Assembly: GCF_011947225.1 (NCBI RefSeq)
Contig: NZ_JAATVW010000011.1
Span: 124,001 to 188,000 of the forward strand
Reading direction: 5' to 3'
DNA: 64,000 bases
Origin: Planosporangium flavigriseum
GTDB lineage: Bacteria > Actinomycetota > Actinomycetes > Mycobacteriales > Micromonosporaceae
The position numbers and the translations under genes were made by a program. The notes under the pieces are model-generated. The model searched no databases. It was not told the DNA's origin and saw nothing but the letters and a program-made list of their open reading frames with translations. This document shows, piece after piece, positions 7,202 to 17,319 of the stretch (positions within the stretch are counted from its first letter, which is position 1; the number at the start of each line of letters is the position of its first letter).

Positions 7202-8286
7202 CAGAAGACGACCACCGAGCGCAGCACCTCGCCCTTGTGCATCTTCTCGAACGCCTTCTCCACGCCGTCCAACGCGATCGTCTCGCTGACGAACGCGTCG
7301 AGGTCCAGCCGCCCCTGCAGGTACAGGTCCACCAGCATCGGGAAGTCCCGCGACGGCAGGCAGTCGCCGTACCACGACGACTTCAGCGACCCACCCCGCC
7401 CGAACACGTCCAGCAGCGGCAGCTCCAGCTTCATCTCCGGGGTCGGCACCCCAACCAGCACAACAGTCCCGGCGAGGTCGCGGGCGTAGAACGCCTGCTT
7501 GTACGTCTCGGGCCGCCCCACCGCATCGATAACCACGTCCGCACCGTTCCCGCCGGTCAGCGAACGGATCGCCTCCACCGGATCGGTACCAGAAGCGTTG
7601 ACGACATCGGTCGCGCCCAAGTCGCGCGCCCACGAGAGCTTCCGCCCGTCGAGGTCGACCGCGATGATCTTCCCGGCCCCGGCCAGCCGCGCACCGGCAA
7701 TAGCAGCATTACCAACGCCACCGCAGCCGATGACCGCGACGGAGTCCCCGCGTCCCACGGCACCGGTGTTGATGGCGGCACCCAGGCCTGCCATGACGCC
7801 GCAGCCGAGTAGGCCGGCCGCGGCCGGCGACGCGGCCGGGTCCACCTTGGTGCACTGGCCGGCGGCGACGAGGGTCTTCTCGACGAAGGCACCAATGCCC
7901 AGCGCCGGCGACAACACCGTGCCATCAGCCAGGGTCATCTTCTGCTTCGCGTTGTGCGTGTTGAAGCAGTACCAGGGCCGGCCGCGCAGGCAGGCGCGGC
8001 ACTGCCCGCAGACCGCGCGCCAGTTCAGGATCACGAAGTCACCGGGAGCAACCGACGTGACATCGTCACCGACGGCTTCCACGATCCCGGCCGCCTCGTG
8101 GCCGAGCAGGAACGGGAAGTCGTCGTTGATGCCGCCCTCGCGGTAGTGCAGGTCGGTGTGGCAGACGCCGCACGCCTGGACCTTTACCAGGGCCTCCCCC
8201 GGCCCCGGGTCCGGCACGATGATCGTCTCAACGGTGACCGGCGCACCCTTTGAAAGGGCGACGACTCCGCGTACCTCGTGTGCCAT
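7201..8286 (-). CDS. mscR: S-(hydroxymethyl)mycothiol dehydrogenase
   Basis: A 361-residue zinc-dependent alcohol dehydrogenase that oxidises the formaldehyde-mycothiol adduct with NAD. Visible features: catalytic-zinc residues in C-G-V-C-H-T-D and G-H-E-A-A-G, a four-cysteine structural-zinc loop ([15 protein letters not shown]), and the Rossmann motif V-I-G-C-G-G-V-G-N. The N-N-H-type segment N-T-H-N-A-K-Q-K-M is typical of the MscR group rather than general alcohol dehydrogenases. The start follows GGGAG. It sits between purU and the MBL gene, which fits disposal of formaldehyde released by sarcosine or dimethylglycine demethylation. Confidence 0.9.
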   Translation of the reverse strand: MAHEVRGVVALSKGAPVTVETIIVPDPGPGEALVKVQACGVCHTDLHYREGGINDDFPFLLGHEAAGIVEAVGDDVTSVAPGDFVILNWRAVCGQCRACLRGRPWYCFNTHNAKQKMTLADGTVLSPALGIGAFVEKTLVAAGQCTKVDPAASPAAAGLLGCGVMAGLGAAINTGAVGRGDSVAVIGCGGVGNAAIAGARLAGAGKIIAVDLDGRKLSWARDLGATDVVNASGTDPVEAIRSLTGGNGADVVIDAVGRPETYKQAFYARDLAGTVVLVGVPTPEMKLELPLLDVFGRGGSLKSSWYGDCLPSRDFPMLVDLYLQGRLDLDAFVSETIALDGVEKAFEKMHKGEVLRSVVVF

Positions 8287-8305
8287 ACGAACTCCCGAAG
8301 ATGGA

Positions 8306-9166
8306 TTAGCGGAAAACGACCGTGCGGTTGCCGTTGAGCAGGACGCGCCGCTCGACGATCGCCTCGACGGCGTGCGCGAGGGCCAGGCATTCGACGTCGC
8401 GGCCGATCGCGGTGAGCTCGGCGGGGTTGTTGGTGTGGTCGACCCGCGCCACTTCCTGCTCGATGATCGGGCCCTCGTCGAGGTCGGCGGTCACGAAGTG
8501 CGCTGTGGCGCCGATGAGCTTGACGCCCCGCGTGTACGCCTGGTGGTAGGGGCGGGCGCCGGCGAAGCTCGGCAGGAACGAGTGGTGGATGTTCACCGCC
8601 CGCCCAGCGAGGGTTTCACAGAGCGAAGAGGACAGGACCTGCATGTACCGGGCGAGCACGACCAGGTCGACCTGGTGCTCGTCGACGATCTGCAGCAGGC
8701 GCGCCTCCGCCTCCGGCTTCGTCTCCGGGGTGACCGGCACGTGGTAGTACGGCAGCTTGTACGACGCTGCCAGGTCGGCGAAGTCCGGGTGGTTGGAGAC
8801 GATGCCGACGATCTCGGCGTTCAGCGAGCCGATGCTCCACCGGAACAGCAGGTCGTTGAGGCAGTGCCCGAGCTTCGACACCATGATGAGCAGGCGGGGC
8901 CGGTCGTCGGCGGCGTACATGCCCCACTCCATGTCGGGGCGGGCCGTGGTCGCGGCGAACCGGGCCCGCAGCGCGGCGACGTCGAGGTCGACGCCGGCCC
9001 GCTGGAAGTGCGCGCGCATGAAGAAGTGGCCGGAGTCCTGGTCGCCGAACTGCTGGTACTCGACGATGTTGCAGCCGTTCGCGACGAGGAACCCGGTCAC
9101 CGAGTGGACGATGCCGGGACGGTCCTCACAGGTCAGCGTGAGGACGTAGTCAGAAACAGGGCTCAT
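8306..9166 (-). CDS. purU: Formyltetrahydrofolate deformylase
   Basis: A 286-residue enzyme that hydrolyses 10-formyl-THF to formate and THF. The N-terminal ACT-like domain (residues 1-85, [12 protein letters not shown]) is followed by the formyltransferase-fold domain with [10 protein letters not shown] and the catalytic aspartate region [12 protein letters not shown]. The ATG at 9166 is four bases downstream of the glyA stop; the longer frame upstream overlaps glyA and is rejected. Together with GlyA it balances the folate pool when methyl groups from betaine are broken down, an arrangement also seen in other soxBDAG-encoding bacteria. Confidence 0.93.
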   Translation of the reverse strand: MSPVSDYVLTLTCEDRPGIVHSVTGFLVANGCNIVEYQQFGDQDSGHFFMRAHFQRAGVDLDVAALRARFAATTARPDMEWGMYAADDRPRLLIMVSKLGHCLNDLLFRWSIGSLNAEIVGIVSNHPDFADLAASYKLPYYHVPVTPETKPEAEARLLQIVDEHQVDLVVLARYMQVLSSSLCETLAGRAVNIHHSFLPSFAGARPYHQAYTRGVKLIGATAHFVTADLDEGPIIEQEVARVDHTNNPAELTAIGRDVECLALAHAVEAIVERRVLLNGNRTVVFR

Positions 9167-9170
9167 GCGA

Positions 9171-10457
9171 TCACAGTTCCGGGTAGAGCGGGTGGCGCTC
9201 GGCCAGCTTGGTGACCCGGGCCCGTAGATCGTTGCCGACCGCGTCATCGAACGACGGCTGGAGCGCGGTGGCGATGATGTCGGCCACCTCGCGGAAGTCG
9301 TCGGCCTGGAAGCCACGGGTTGCGAGGGCGGGCGTGCCGATCCGCAGGCCGGAGGTGACCATCGGCGGGCGCGGGTCGAACGGTACGGCGTTGCGGTTGA
9401 CCGTGATCCCGACGCTGTGCAGCCGGTCCTCGGCCTGCTGGCCGTCGAGCGCGGAGTCGCGCAGGTCGACGAGGACCAGGTGGACGTCGGTGCCGCCGGT
9501 GAGCACCTTGACCCCGGCGGCCGGGTCGGTCGCCGAGAGCCGCTCGGCGAGGATGCGGGCGCCCTCCAGGGTGCGCTGCTGCCGCTCGGCGAACTCGGCA
9601 GACGCGGCCACCTTGAACGCCACGGCCTTCGCCGCGATGACGTGTTCGAGCGGGCCGCCCTGCTGGCCGGGGAAGACGGCGGAGGCGAGCTTCTTGGCCA
9701 GTTCGTCCGAGCCGGACAGGATGACGCCGCCGCGCGGGCCGCCGAGCGTCTTGTGCGTGGTGGTGGTGACGACGTGCGCGTGCGGCACCGGGTTGGGGTG
9801 CAGCCCGGTGGCGACGAGGCCGGCGAAGTGCGCCATGTCCACCATCAGGTACGCGCCCACGGAATCAGCGATCCGGCGGAAGTGCGCGAAGTCCAGTTGG
9901 CGCGGGTACGCCGACCAGCCGGCGATGATGAGCTTCGGCCGGTGCTCCTGCGCGAGCCGCTCCACCTCGTCCATGTCGACCAGGTTGTCGTCCTCGCGAA
10001 CGTGGTAGGCGACGACGTTGTACAGCTTCCCGGAGAAGTTGATGCGCATGCCGTGCGTGAGGTGGCCGCCGTGCGCGAGGTCGAGGCCGAGGATCGTGTC
10101 GCCCGGCGTCAGCAGCGCCATCATGGCGGCGGCGTTGGCCTGCGCGCCCGAGTGCGGCTGGACGTTGGCGTACGCGGCGCCGAACAGCGCCTTCACCCGG
10201 TCGATCGCGAGCTGCTCGGTCACGTCGACGTGCTCGCAGCCGCCGTAGTAGCGGCGGCCCGGGTACCCCTCGGCGTACTTGTTGGTCAGGACCGAGCCCT
10301 GCGCCTCCATGACCGCCCGCGGAGCGAAGTTCTCCGAGGCGATCATTTCGAGGGTGGACTGCTGTCGCCGCAGCTCCTGACCGACGGCCTGGGCGACCTC
10401 CGGATCGAGCTCGGCGAGTGGCAGGTCCAGCAGCGTACGGGAATCGACATGCACCAT
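9171..10457 (-). CDS. glyA: Serine hydroxymethyltransferase
   Basis: A 428-residue PLP enzyme that interconverts glycine plus methylene-THF with serine plus THF. It has the PLP-lysine motif [13 protein letters not shown] near residue 225, the N-terminal [13 protein letters not shown] and the usual full length. The start at 10457 follows AAGGAG; an upstream extension in the same frame is not needed. It is the first gene of the glyA-purU-mscR-MBL operon. This copy is probably dedicated to glycine made from sarcosine rather than the housekeeping enzyme, since it carries the same operator-like sites as soxB and the ferredoxin-reductase gene. Confidence 0.95.
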   Translation of the reverse strand: MVHVDSRTLLDLPLAELDPEVAQAVGQELRRQQSTLEMIASENFAPRAVMEAQGSVLTNKYAEGYPGRRYYGGCEHVDVTEQLAIDRVKALFGAAYANVQPHSGAQANAAAMMALLTPGDTILGLDLAHGGHLTHGMRINFSGKLYNVVAYHVREDDNLVDMDEVERLAQEHRPKLIIAGWSAYPRQLDFAHFRRIADSVGAYLMVDMAHFAGLVATGLHPNPVPHAHVVTTTTHKTLGGPRGGVILSGSDELAKKLASAVFPGQQGGPLEHVIAAKAVAFKVAASAEFAERQQRTLEGARILAERLSATDPAAGVKVLTGGTDVHLVLVDLRDSALDGQQAEDRLHSVGITVNRNAVPFDPRPPMVTSGLRIGTPALATRGFQADDFREVADIIATALQPSFDDAVGNDLRARVTKLAERHPLYPEL

Positions 10458-10483
10458 GAGCAGACTCCTTCGCGGCGGCGTGG

Positions 10484-10519
10484 GTTGCACACTACGCCGC
10501 GCGTTGCGAATTACACAAC
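10484..10519. promoter_or_regulatory. Tandem operator-like sites before glyA (proposed IclR sites)
   Basis: Two 17-bp sites, 10484-10500 and 10503-10519, start exactly 19 bp apart. The second, GTTGCGAATTACACAAC, is an imperfect palindrome; the first agrees at 11 of 17 positions. The same spacing occurs upstream of the ferredoxin-reductase gene and of soxB. Binding by the adjacent IclR protein is inference. Confidence 0.5.
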
Positions 10520-10521
10520 GG

Positions 10522-11298
10522 TTACCCGAAGAATCCCATCCGGGCGCTGACCTCATCGGCCGCGGCGATGACCCGCTCCGCCACCTCCGGGAACGAGTCC
10601 GACGCGAGGCGGTACGCCGGGCCGGAGATGCTCAGCGCGGCGACCACGGAACCATCGGCGGCCCGGATCGGAGCGGCGACGGCATTCAGGCCCAGTTCGT
10701 ACTCCTCGGCGGTGCTGCCCCAGCCTAGCTTCTTGATCTCCTCCAGCTCCCGTTCGAGCCGCCCCGCGTCGGTGACGGTGCTCTCGGTGAACCGCTCCAG
10801 CGCATGGCCAAGTACCGACTCACGGACACCGTGCGAGGCGTACGCGAGGAGAACCTTGCCGCTGGACGTGGCGTGCAGCGGGGTCTGCTTCCCGACCCAG
10901 TTGTGGCTGGCGACCGACGCGGCGCCGAGCACCTGGGTGACGTTGACGGCACGGTGACCGTCGAGGATCGCGACATTGACGGTCTCCCCCAGCTCGGCGG
11001 CCAGCCGCTCGCACGCCGGGCGGCTCTGCCGGGTCAGGTCGAGCTGCGCGGTGATCGCGCCGGCCAGCCGGACGATGCCGAAGCCGAGCCGGTAGGTGCC
11101 GCGCTCCTCGGCCTGCTCGACGAAGCCGCGGGTCTCCAGGACGGCGAGGAGCCGGAAGGCGGTGGACTTGTGTACGCCCAGCTCCTTGCCGATGTCGGTC
11201 ACCCCCGCCTCGCGCCGGCGCGCCAGGATCTCCAGGATGCTGAGCGCACGGTCGACGGACTGGACGAGCGCGGGTGCGGACTCGGCGGAGTTGCTCAT
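10522..11298 (-). CDS. IclR-family transcriptional regulator
   Basis: A 258-residue IclR protein: N-terminal winged helix ([19 protein letters not shown]) and a C-terminal effector domain ending around S-I-S-G-P-A-Y-R. The start at 11298 gives the standard family length; the frame extends upstream but overlaps the divergent promoter. It lies between the glyA operon and the ferredoxin-reductase/choline-dehydrogenase set, transcribed away from the latter, the usual place for a local regulator. The effector could be betaine, dimethylglycine, sarcosine or choline; the sequence does not say which. Shared operator-like sites suggest that it also controls betB and soxBDAG. Confidence 0.9.
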   Translation of the reverse strand: MSNSAESAPALVQSVDRALSILEILARRREAGVTDIGKELGVHKSTAFRLLAVLETRGFVEQAEERGTYRLGFGIVRLAGAITAQLDLTRQSRPACERLAAELGETVNVAILDGHRAVNVTQVLGAASVASHNWVGKQTPLHATSSGKVLLAYASHGVRESVLGHALERFTESTVTDAGRLERELEEIKKLGWGSTAEEYELGLNAVAAPIRAADGSVVAALSISGPAYRLASDSFPEVAERVIAAADEVSARMGFFG

Positions 11299-11369
11299 GG
11301 CGCAACGATAAGCGAGATTCCGCGATGCGGCGAGATCCACCCCGTCGTGTAAACACCGAATTTCATCTC

Positions 11370-11434
11370 TTGACGGGGCCCGGACCTGCGTGCACGCTGT
11401 TGCGTATCTCACGATCCGTTCCGCTATTCACAAC
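11370..11434 (+). promoter_or_regulatory. Promoter with tandem operator-like sites before the ferredoxin-reductase gene
   Basis: A TTGACG at 11370 (-35 candidate) is followed 29 bp on by GTTGCGTATCTCACGAT (11399-11415), which matches the glyA site at 12 of 17 positions. A second site at 11418-11434 (minus strand GTTGTGAATAGCGGAAC, also 12 of 17) starts exactly 19 bp later. The sites would cover the transcription start, as expected for repression. The -10 region is poor (CACGCT). Confidence 0.5.
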
Positions 11435-11461
11435 GGCTCGATCCGAATCGGAGGCAATGGC

Positions 11462-12637
11462 GTGATTCGCAGCATCGCGGTCGTCGGCGCCTCGCTCGCC
11501 GGCCTCTCCGCTGCCCGCGCGCTGCGCAACCAGGCCTACGACGGCACGATCATCGCCATCGGAGCGGAGCCGCACGTACCGTACGACCGGCCGCCGCTGT
11601 CGAAGGCGTTCCTCGCCGGCACGTGTACCGAAGACGACCTGGCGCTCGGCGATCCGGACGAGTCCCTTGAGGTGGACTGGCGCCTCGGCACCGCCGCGGT
11701 GCGCCTGAACCCCGGCAGCCGCAGCGTCACCCTGGCCGACGGTTCGGAGGTCCACGCCGACGCGGTCATCCTCGCCACCGGCGCCCGCGCCCGGCAACTG
11801 CCCGGGACCGAGGGGCTCAACGGCGTACACACCCTGCGCACCCTCGACGACGCCGTGGCCCTGCGCGCCGACCTCGCCGCCGCCGAACGGCTCGTCGTGG
11901 TCGGCGCCGGCTTCATCGGCGCGGAGGTCGCCTCCAGCGCCCGGTCGCTCGGCCTGGACGTCACCGTCATCGAGGCGCTGCCCACGCCGCTCGCCGGCCC
12001 GCTCGGCGCCGAGCTGGGCGCGGTCTGCGCGGGCCTGCACGCCGACCACGGGGTGCACCTGCGCACCGGAGTCGGCGTCGCCGCCGTCACCGGCGGGTCC
12101 AGAGTGGAAGCGGTCGAACTCACCGACGGCACCCGGCTGCCGGCCGACGTGGTGGTCGTCGGGATCGGCGCGAGTGCGAACGTGGAGTGGCTGATCGGTT
12201 CCGGCCTCGACCTCGCGAACGGCGTCGTCACCGACGCGGCCGGCGCGACCAGGGTGCCGTCGGTCGTCGCGATCGGCGACTGTGCAGCGGCGTACTCCCC
12301 GTACGCGGGCGGGGTTGTCCGTAGCGAGCACTGGACGCACGCCCTCGAACAGCCGGCCGCGGCCGTCGCCACGCTGCTCGGCGAGCGGCGCGAGCACACC
12401 GCCGCCCCATACTTCTGGTCCGACCAGTACGGCGTGCGCATCCAGTTCGCCGGGCACCGCACCGGCACCGACTCCGTACGGATCGTCGAGGGCGACCCCG
12501 ACCAGCGCAGCTTCCTCGCCGTGTACGAGCGCGCCGGCCGCCCGGTCGCCGTCCTCGGCATGAACCAGCCGAAGCTGTTCACCCGCTGGCGGCGCCAGTT
12601 GAGCGCCCCCGACCCCGCCCCGGCGTCCGCCGCATGA
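11462..12637 (+). CDS. FAD-dependent ferredoxin reductase
   Basis: A 391-residue NAD(P)H:ferredoxin reductase of the rhodocoxin/putidaredoxin-reductase type. It has an N-terminal FAD site (V-V-G-A-S-L-A-G-L-S-A), P-Y-D-R-P-P-L-S-K, a central NAD site (V-V-G-A-G-F-I-G-A-E), the second FAD motif A-I-G-D-C-A, and a C-terminal reductase domain with Y-F-W-S-D-Q-Y-G. I chose the GTG at 11462 because GGAGG lies just upstream. It overlaps or abuts a small Rieske ferredoxin, so the pair makes an electron chain from NADH to an oxygenase. No oxygenase is encoded in this window; a Rieske betaine monooxygenase elsewhere would fit. Confidence 0.88.
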   Translation: MIRSIAVVGASLAGLSAARALRNQAYDGTIIAIGAEPHVPYDRPPLSKAFLAGTCTEDDLALGDPDESLEVDWRLGTAAVRLNPGSRSVTLADGSEVHADAVILATGARARQLPGTEGLNGVHTLRTLDDAVALRADLAAAERLVVVGAGFIGAEVASSARSLGLDVTVIEALPTPLAGPLGAELGAVCAGLHADHGVHLRTGVGVAAVTGGSRVEAVELTDGTRLPADVVVVGIGASANVEWLIGSGLDLANGVVTDAAGATRVPSVVAIGDCAAAYSPYAGGVVRSEHWTHALEQPAAAVATLLGERREHTAAPYFWSDQYGVRIQFAGHRTGTDSVRIVEGDPDQRSFLAVYERAGRPVAVLGMNQPKLFTRWRRQLSAPDPAPASAA

Positions 12638-12651
12638 CCGCAGGAGTACGC

Positions 12652-12987
12652 ATGTCGCAACCCGTCTGCCCGCTCAGCGCCATCCCGAAGGGAGAGGCGT
12701 ACCGGTGGGAGGTCGAGCCCCCGATCGCGATCTTCCACACGGAGGACGGCGAGGTCTTCGCGATCGACGACACCTGCACGCACCAGGACGCGTCGCTGGC
12801 CGACGGCTGGCTGGAGGGGTGCGAGGTCGAGTGCCCGCTGCACGCGTCCCGGTTCGACCTGCGCACCGGAAAGGTGGACGCGCCGCCGGCCAAGAAGCCG
12901 GTACGCACACACCAGGTCACCGTCACCGACGGCATCGTCCACGTCGCGGTCTCCGACGCCGCCCCCAACCTCCCGCCCGGAGTGTGA
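12652..12987 (+). CDS. Rieske [2Fe-2S] ferredoxin
   Basis: A 111-residue Rieske-type ferredoxin with both cluster motifs: C-T-H-Q-D-A-S-L around residue 41 and C-P-L-H-A-S-R-F-D around residue 61, as in the ferredoxin components of aromatic-ring dioxygenases. I start it at the ATG preceded by AGGAG; an in-frame ATG 18 bp earlier overlaps the reductase stop and has no ribosome site. It is probably translated with the reductase, and passes electrons from it to a non-heme iron oxygenase not present here. Confidence 0.9.
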   Translation: MSQPVCPLSAIPKGEAYRWEVEPPIAIFHTEDGEVFAIDDTCTHQDASLADGWLEGCEVECPLHASRFDLRTGKVDAPPAKKPVRTHQVTVTDGIVHVAVSDAAPNLPPGV

Positions 12988-12988
12988 A

Positions 12989-14650
12989 ATGACGTCACAG
13001 CGGTACGACTTCGTCATCGTCGGCGGCGGGTCCGCCGGCAGCGCCCTGGCCAACCGGCTGTCCGCCGACCCGTCCAACAAGGTCCTGGTCCTGGAGGCCG
13101 GCCGGTCCGACTTCCCGTGGGACGTGTTCATCCACATGCCGGCGGCGCTCACGTTCCCGATCGGCAGCAGGTTCTACGACTGGAAGTACGAGTCCGAGCC
13201 CGAGCCGTACATGCACAACCGGCGCATCTACCACGCGCGCGGCAAGGTGCTCGGCGGGTCGAGCAGCATCAACGGCATGATCTTCCAGCGGGGCAACCCG
13301 ATGGACTACGAGCGCTGGGGCGCCGACCCGGGCATGGAGACCTGGGACTACGCGCACTGCCTGCCGTACTTCAAGAAGATGGAGAACTGCCTCGCGGCCG
13401 ACCCGGACGACCCGTACCGCGGTCACGACGGCCCGCTGATCCTGGAGCGCGGCCCGGCCACCAACCCGCTGTTCGGCGCGATGATCGAGGCGGGCCGGCA
13501 GGCCGGGTTCCCGCTCACCAGCGACGTCAACGGCGAGCAGCAGGAGGGCTTCGCGCGGTTCGACCGCAACGTCCGTCACGGCCGGCGGCTGTCGGCGGCC
13601 CGCGCGTACCTGCACCCCGCGATGAAGCGCCCCAACCTCGAGGTGCGCACGCGCGCGCTCGTCACCCGGGTCCTGTTCGACGGCGACCGCGCGACCGGGG
13701 TGGAGTACACGAAGGGCGGTTCCGGCACGCCGCGCCGGGTGTACGCCGGCGAGGTGATCCTGTGCGGCGGCGCCATCAACACGCCGCAGCTCCTGCAGCT
13801 GTCCGGCGTCGGCAACGCCGACGAACTACGCGCGCTGGGCATCCGGCCCGTGCACCACCTCCCCGGCGTCGGCGAGAACCTCCAGGACCACCTTGAGGTG
13901 TACGTCCAGCACAGCTGCCTCCAGCCGGTGTCGATGCAGCCGTACCTGGCGAAGTGGCGCGCCCCGTGGATCGGCGCCCAGTGGCTGTTCCTGCGTAAGG
14001 GGCCGGGCGCCACCAACCACTTCGAGGCCGGCGGCTTCGTACGCAGCAACGACGATGTCGCGTACCCGAACCTGATGTACCACTTCCTGCCGATCGCGGT
14101 CCGCTATGACGGGTCCGCGCCCGCCGGCGGCCACGGCTACCAGGTGCACGTCGGTCCGATGTACTCCGACGCCCGCGGCTCGGTGAAGATAAAGAGCCCG
14201 GACCCGCGGGTGAAGCCGGCGCTGCGCTTCAACTACCTGTCCACCGAGCAGGACCGGCGGGAGTGGGTCGAGGCGATCCGGGTGACGCGGAAGATCCTCA
14301 ACCAGCCGGCGCTGGACCCCTTCAACGGCGGCGAGATCTCCCCCGGCCCGTCGGTGGAGACCGACGAGGAGATCCTCGACTGGGTCGCCCGGGAGGGCGA
14401 GACCGCGCTGCACCCGTCGTGCACGGCGAAGATGGGCACCGACGAGATGTCCGTCGTCGACCCGACCAGCATGCGCGTACACGGGGTGAAGGGTCTGCGC
14501 GTCGTCGACGCGTCGGTGATGCCGTACGTGACCAACGGCAACATCTACGCGCCGGTGATGATGGTGGCCGAGAAGGCAGCCGACCTGATCCTGGGCAACA
14601 CGCCGCTGGCCGCCTCCGGCGTGCAGTTCTACCGGCGCCACAGCGGCTGA
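12989..14650 (+). CDS. betA: GMC-family choline dehydrogenase
   Basis: A 553-residue flavoenzyme of the glucose-methanol-choline family. It has the N-terminal dinucleotide motif [13 protein letters not shown] signature 1 around [13 protein letters not shown], signature 2 around [15 protein letters not shown], the catalytic region [10 protein letters not shown], and the C-terminal D-A-S-V-M-P. Length and motifs match BetA, which oxidises choline to betaine aldehyde. It starts one base after the ferredoxin stop and is followed, after a new promoter, by a betaine-aldehyde dehydrogenase and a betaine transporter. Other GMC alcohols are possible but less likely in this context. Confidence 0.85.
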   Translation: MTSQRYDFVIVGGGSAGSALANRLSADPSNKVLVLEAGRSDFPWDVFIHMPAALTFPIGSRFYDWKYESEPEPYMHNRRIYHARGKVLGGSSSINGMIFQRGNPMDYERWGADPGMETWDYAHCLPYFKKMENCLAADPDDPYRGHDGPLILERGPATNPLFGAMIEAGRQAGFPLTSDVNGEQQEGFARFDRNVRHGRRLSAARAYLHPAMKRPNLEVRTRALVTRVLFDGDRATGVEYTKGGSGTPRRVYAGEVILCGGAINTPQLLQLSGVGNADELRALGIRPVHHLPGVGENLQDHLEVYVQHSCLQPVSMQPYLAKWRAPWIGAQWLFLRKGPGATNHFEAGGFVRSNDDVAYPNLMYHFLPIAVRYDGSAPAGGHGYQVHVGPMYSDARGSVKIKSPDPRVKPALRFNYLSTEQDRREWVEAIRVTRKILNQPALDPFNGGEISPGPSVETDEEILDWVAREGETALHPSCTAKMGTDEMSVVDPTSMRVHGVKGLRVVDASVMPYVTNGNIYAPVMMVAEKAADLILGNTPLAASGVQFYRRHSG

Positions 14651-14670
14651 CCGCCATGGCCATCAAACCC

Positions 14671-14738
14671 TTGACGCGCGTCCCCGCTCGCGGGATGGTG
14701 TTGTTTCTTATTCAGCGCGCTGATGCGTATGGCGCAAC
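14671..14738 (+). promoter_or_regulatory. Promoter with operator-like site before betB
   Basis: TTGACG at 14671 is followed 29 bp on by GTTGTTTCTTATTCAG (14700), and a near-palindromic GATGCGTATGGCGCAAC at 14722-14738 agrees with the glyA site at 12 of 17 positions. A weak partner 19 bp upstream (14703) is possible. The arrangement parallels the ferredoxin-reductase and soxB promoters but is less clear. Confidence 0.4.
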
Positions 14739-14750
14739 TTGGAGCCAACC

Positions 14751-16220
14751 GTGACAGAGCTGTACGTCGGCGGAGAATGGCGCACCCCGGTCGCCGGTGG
14801 TAGCCGCGAAATCCGCTGCCCTGCCGACGGCAGCCTGGTCGCGACCGTCGCCGAAGCCACGCGCGAGGACACCCTCGCCGCCATCGCCGCCGCGCGCGTT
14901 GCTTTTGACTCCGGCCCCTGGCCGTCGACCCCGGCCCGCGAACGCGGCGCGCTGCTCCTGCGCTTCGCGGACCTGATCGAACGGGACGCGAAGGACCTCG
15001 CCCGCGCCGAATCGCTCGACACCGGCAAGCGCCTGGTGGAGAGCGAATACGACATGGCCGACGTCGCCTCGTGCTTCCGGTACTACGGCGGCATCGCCGG
15101 CACCGACAGCGGCCGCGTCATCGACACCGGCCGCGCCGACGCGATCAGCCGGGTCGTGCACGAGCCGATCGGGGTGTGCGGCCTCATCACCCCGTGGAAC
15201 TACCCGCTGCTGCAGACGTCGTGGAAGGTCGCCCCGGCCCTCGCCGCCGGTAACACGTTCGTCCTCAAGCCCAGCGAGCTGACGCCCTCCACGGCGATCC
15301 TGCTCATGCGGATCCTCGAAGAGGCCGGGCTGCCGGCCGGCGTCGCCAACCTGGTGCTCGGTGCCGGCGCTTCAGCGGGGGCGCCCCTGGCCGAGCACCC
15401 GGACGTCGACCTGGTGTCGTTCACCGGGGGCCTGTCCACCGGGCGCGGAATCATGGCGGCCGCGGCCGCGACGGTGAAGCGGGTCGCCCTCGAACTGGGC
15501 GGCAAGAACCCGAACATCATCTTCGCCGACGCCGACTTCGACACCGCCGTCGACTTCGCGCTCACCGCGGTCTTCCTCCACTCCGGGCAGGTCTGCTCCG
15601 CTGGCGCCCGGCTCGTGGTGGAGGAGTCGATCCACGACGCCTTCGTCGACGCCGTGGTTTCGCGCGCTGAGAAGATCCGCCTCGGCGGCCCGTTCGACCC
15701 CGACGCGGAGACCGGCCCGCTGATCTCCGCCGCGCACCGGTCCAAAGTGGAGGCGTACGTCGCGGCCGGTGTAGCGGAGGGTGCGGTCCTGCGCTGCGGC
15801 GGCCGCCGACCCTCCGAGCCGCATTTGGCTGAGGGCTTCTACTACCGGCCGACCGTGCTGGACCGCTGCCACGCCGGCATGAGCGTCGTACGCGACGAGT
15901 CCTTCGGACCCGTCCTCACCGTCGAGACCTTCACGACCGAAGACGAGGCCGTCAGAATCGGCAACGACACCGACTACGGCCTCGCCGGGGCGGTGTGGAC
16001 CCAGGACGCCGGCAAGGCGCAGCGCGTCGCGCAGCGGCTGCGGCACGGCACCGTCTGGATCAACGACTACCACCCGTACGTGCCCCAGGCGGAGTGGGGC
16101 GGGTTCAAGCAGTCCGGGATCGGCCGCGAGCTGGGCCCGACCGGGCTCGACGAGTACCGCGAGACCAAGCACATCTGGCAGAACATCGACCCCCGTCCGC
16201 AGTACTGGTTCCGCGGCTAG
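14751..16220 (+). CDS. betB: Betaine-aldehyde dehydrogenase-like NAD aldehyde dehydrogenase
   Basis: A 489-residue aldehyde dehydrogenase. Visible: W-N-Y-P-L-L-Q, the NAD-site lysine in V-L-K-P-S-E, catalytic glutamate in L-E-L-G-G-K-N-P, and catalytic cysteine in G-Q-V-C-S-A-G-A. The NAD-loop motif reads F-T-G-G-L-S-T-G-R rather than the more usual F-T-G-S. I use the GTG at 14751, which has GGAG seven bases upstream. It follows choline dehydrogenase and precedes a glycine-betaine transporter, so oxidation of betaine aldehyde to betaine is the natural assignment. Related amino-aldehydes cannot be excluded. Confidence 0.82.
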   Translation: MTELYVGGEWRTPVAGGSREIRCPADGSLVATVAEATREDTLAAIAAARVAFDSGPWPSTPARERGALLLRFADLIERDAKDLARAESLDTGKRLVESEYDMADVASCFRYYGGIAGTDSGRVIDTGRADAISRVVHEPIGVCGLITPWNYPLLQTSWKVAPALAAGNTFVLKPSELTPSTAILLMRILEEAGLPAGVANLVLGAGASAGAPLAEHPDVDLVSFTGGLSTGRGIMAAAAATVKRVALELGGKNPNIIFADADFDTAVDFALTAVFLHSGQVCSAGARLVVEESIHDAFVDAVVSRAEKIRLGGPFDPDAETGPLISAAHRSKVEAYVAAGVAEGAVLRCGGRRPSEPHLAEGFYYRPTVLDRCHAGMSVVRDESFGPVLTVETFTTEDEAVRIGNDTDYGLAGAVWTQDAGKAQRVAQRLRHGTVWINDYHPYVPQAEWGGFKQSGIGRELGPTGLDEYRETKHIWQNIDPRPQYWFRG

Positions 16221-16239
16221 AGCGCGCAGGAGAGGCGTC

Positions 16240-17319
16240 ATGAGTACCGAGACGGCGGCGCCGCCGCAACAGCAGGCCATCGAGTCCCGGTCCCCGGTCA
16301 TCTCGGTCAGGGACCTGTGGAAGGTGTTCGGGCCGAAGGCGGACCAGGTGCCCGGCTCGCCCGAGCTGGCCGGGCTGTCCCGGCGCGAGCTGATGGACCG
16401 CATGAACTGCACGGCCGCGGTTCGTGAAGTCACGTTCGACGTGGCGCCCGGCGAGGTGTTCGTCGTGATGGGGCTGTCCGGCTCCGGCAAGTCCACCCTG
16501 GTCCGGTGCCTGACCCGGCTCATCGAGCCGACCGCGGGCGAGGTGGTGTTCGAGGGCGAGGACATCCTGCACGCGGACAAGAAGCGGCTGCGCGAACTGC
16601 GCCGCCAGAAGTTCTCCATGGTCTTCCAGCACTTCGGCCTGCTCCCCTACCGGCGGGTCGTCGACAACGTCGCGTACGGCCTGGAGATCCGCGGCACCGG
16701 CAAGTCCGAGCGCACCAAGCGCGCCATGGAGATCATCGAACTCGTGGGCTTGAGCGGGTACGAGAACTCGTACCCCGACCAGCTGTCGGGCGGCATGCAG
16801 CAGCGGGTCGGGCTGGCCCGAGCGCTCGCCGGCGACCCGGACGTACTCTTCTTCGACGAGCCGTTCTCCGCGCTCGACCCGCTCATCCGCCGGGACATGC
16901 AGAACGAGGTCATCCGACTGCACCGCGAGGTCGGCAAGACGATGGTCTTCATCACCCACGACCTGTCCGAGGCGCTCAAGCTGGGCGACCGGATCCTCAT
17001 CATGCGCGACGGCAAGATGGTGCAGTGCGGTACGGGTGACGAGCTTGTCGGCGCGCCCGCCGACGACTACGTCCGGGATTTCGTCCGCGACGTGCCCCGC
17101 TCCCACGTCCTCACGCTGCGGTGGATCATGCGGGAGCCGCGGCCGGACGACGTACTGGACGGCCCGGAACTCGGCCCGGACGTCATCGTGCGGGACGCCA
17201 TTCGGGTGGTGCTCGCCGCCGAGAAGCCGGTGAAGGTGGTGGCGGACGGGAAGCTGCTCGGGATCGTCGGCGATGAGGAGATCCTCGCCGTGGTGGCCGG
17301 CACCGAGGCCGGTGCCTGA
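16240..17319 (+). CDS. proV: Glycine betaine/proline ABC transporter, ATP-binding subunit
   Basis: A 359-residue ProV/OpuAA-type ATPase: Walker [10 protein letters not shown] near residue 78, signature L-S-G-G-M-Q-Q-R-V, Walker [15 protein letters not shown]-loop T-H-D-L-S-E-A, followed by a C-terminal extension of about 90 residues. That tail holds one or two degenerate CBS motifs, which in this family sense ionic strength. It overlaps the permease gene by one base. The uptake target is betaine or choline, feeding the oxidation genes upstream. Confidence 0.9.
   Translation: MSTETAAPPQQQAIESRSPVISVRDLWKVFGPKADQVPGSPELAGLSRRELMDRMNCTAAVREVTFDVAPGEVFVVMGLSGSGKSTLVRCLTRLIEPTAGEVVFEGEDILHADKKRLRELRRQKFSMVFQHFGLLPYRRVVDNVAYGLEIRGTGKSERTKRAMEIIELVGLSGYENSYPDQLSGGMQQRVGLARALAGDPDVLFFDEPFSALDPLIRRDMQNEVIRLHREVGKTMVFITHDLSEALKLGDRILIMRDGKMVQCGTGDELVGAPADDYVRDFVRDVPRSHVLTLRWIMREPRPDDVLDGPELGPDVIVRDAIRVVLAAEKPVKVVADGKLLGIVGDEEILAVVAGTEAGA

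Noticed and set aside
7201-7633. N-terminal extension of the metallo-hydrolase
   Set aside because: The extension is an antisense-like shadow within mscR; the ATG overlapping the mscR stop gives the normal family length.
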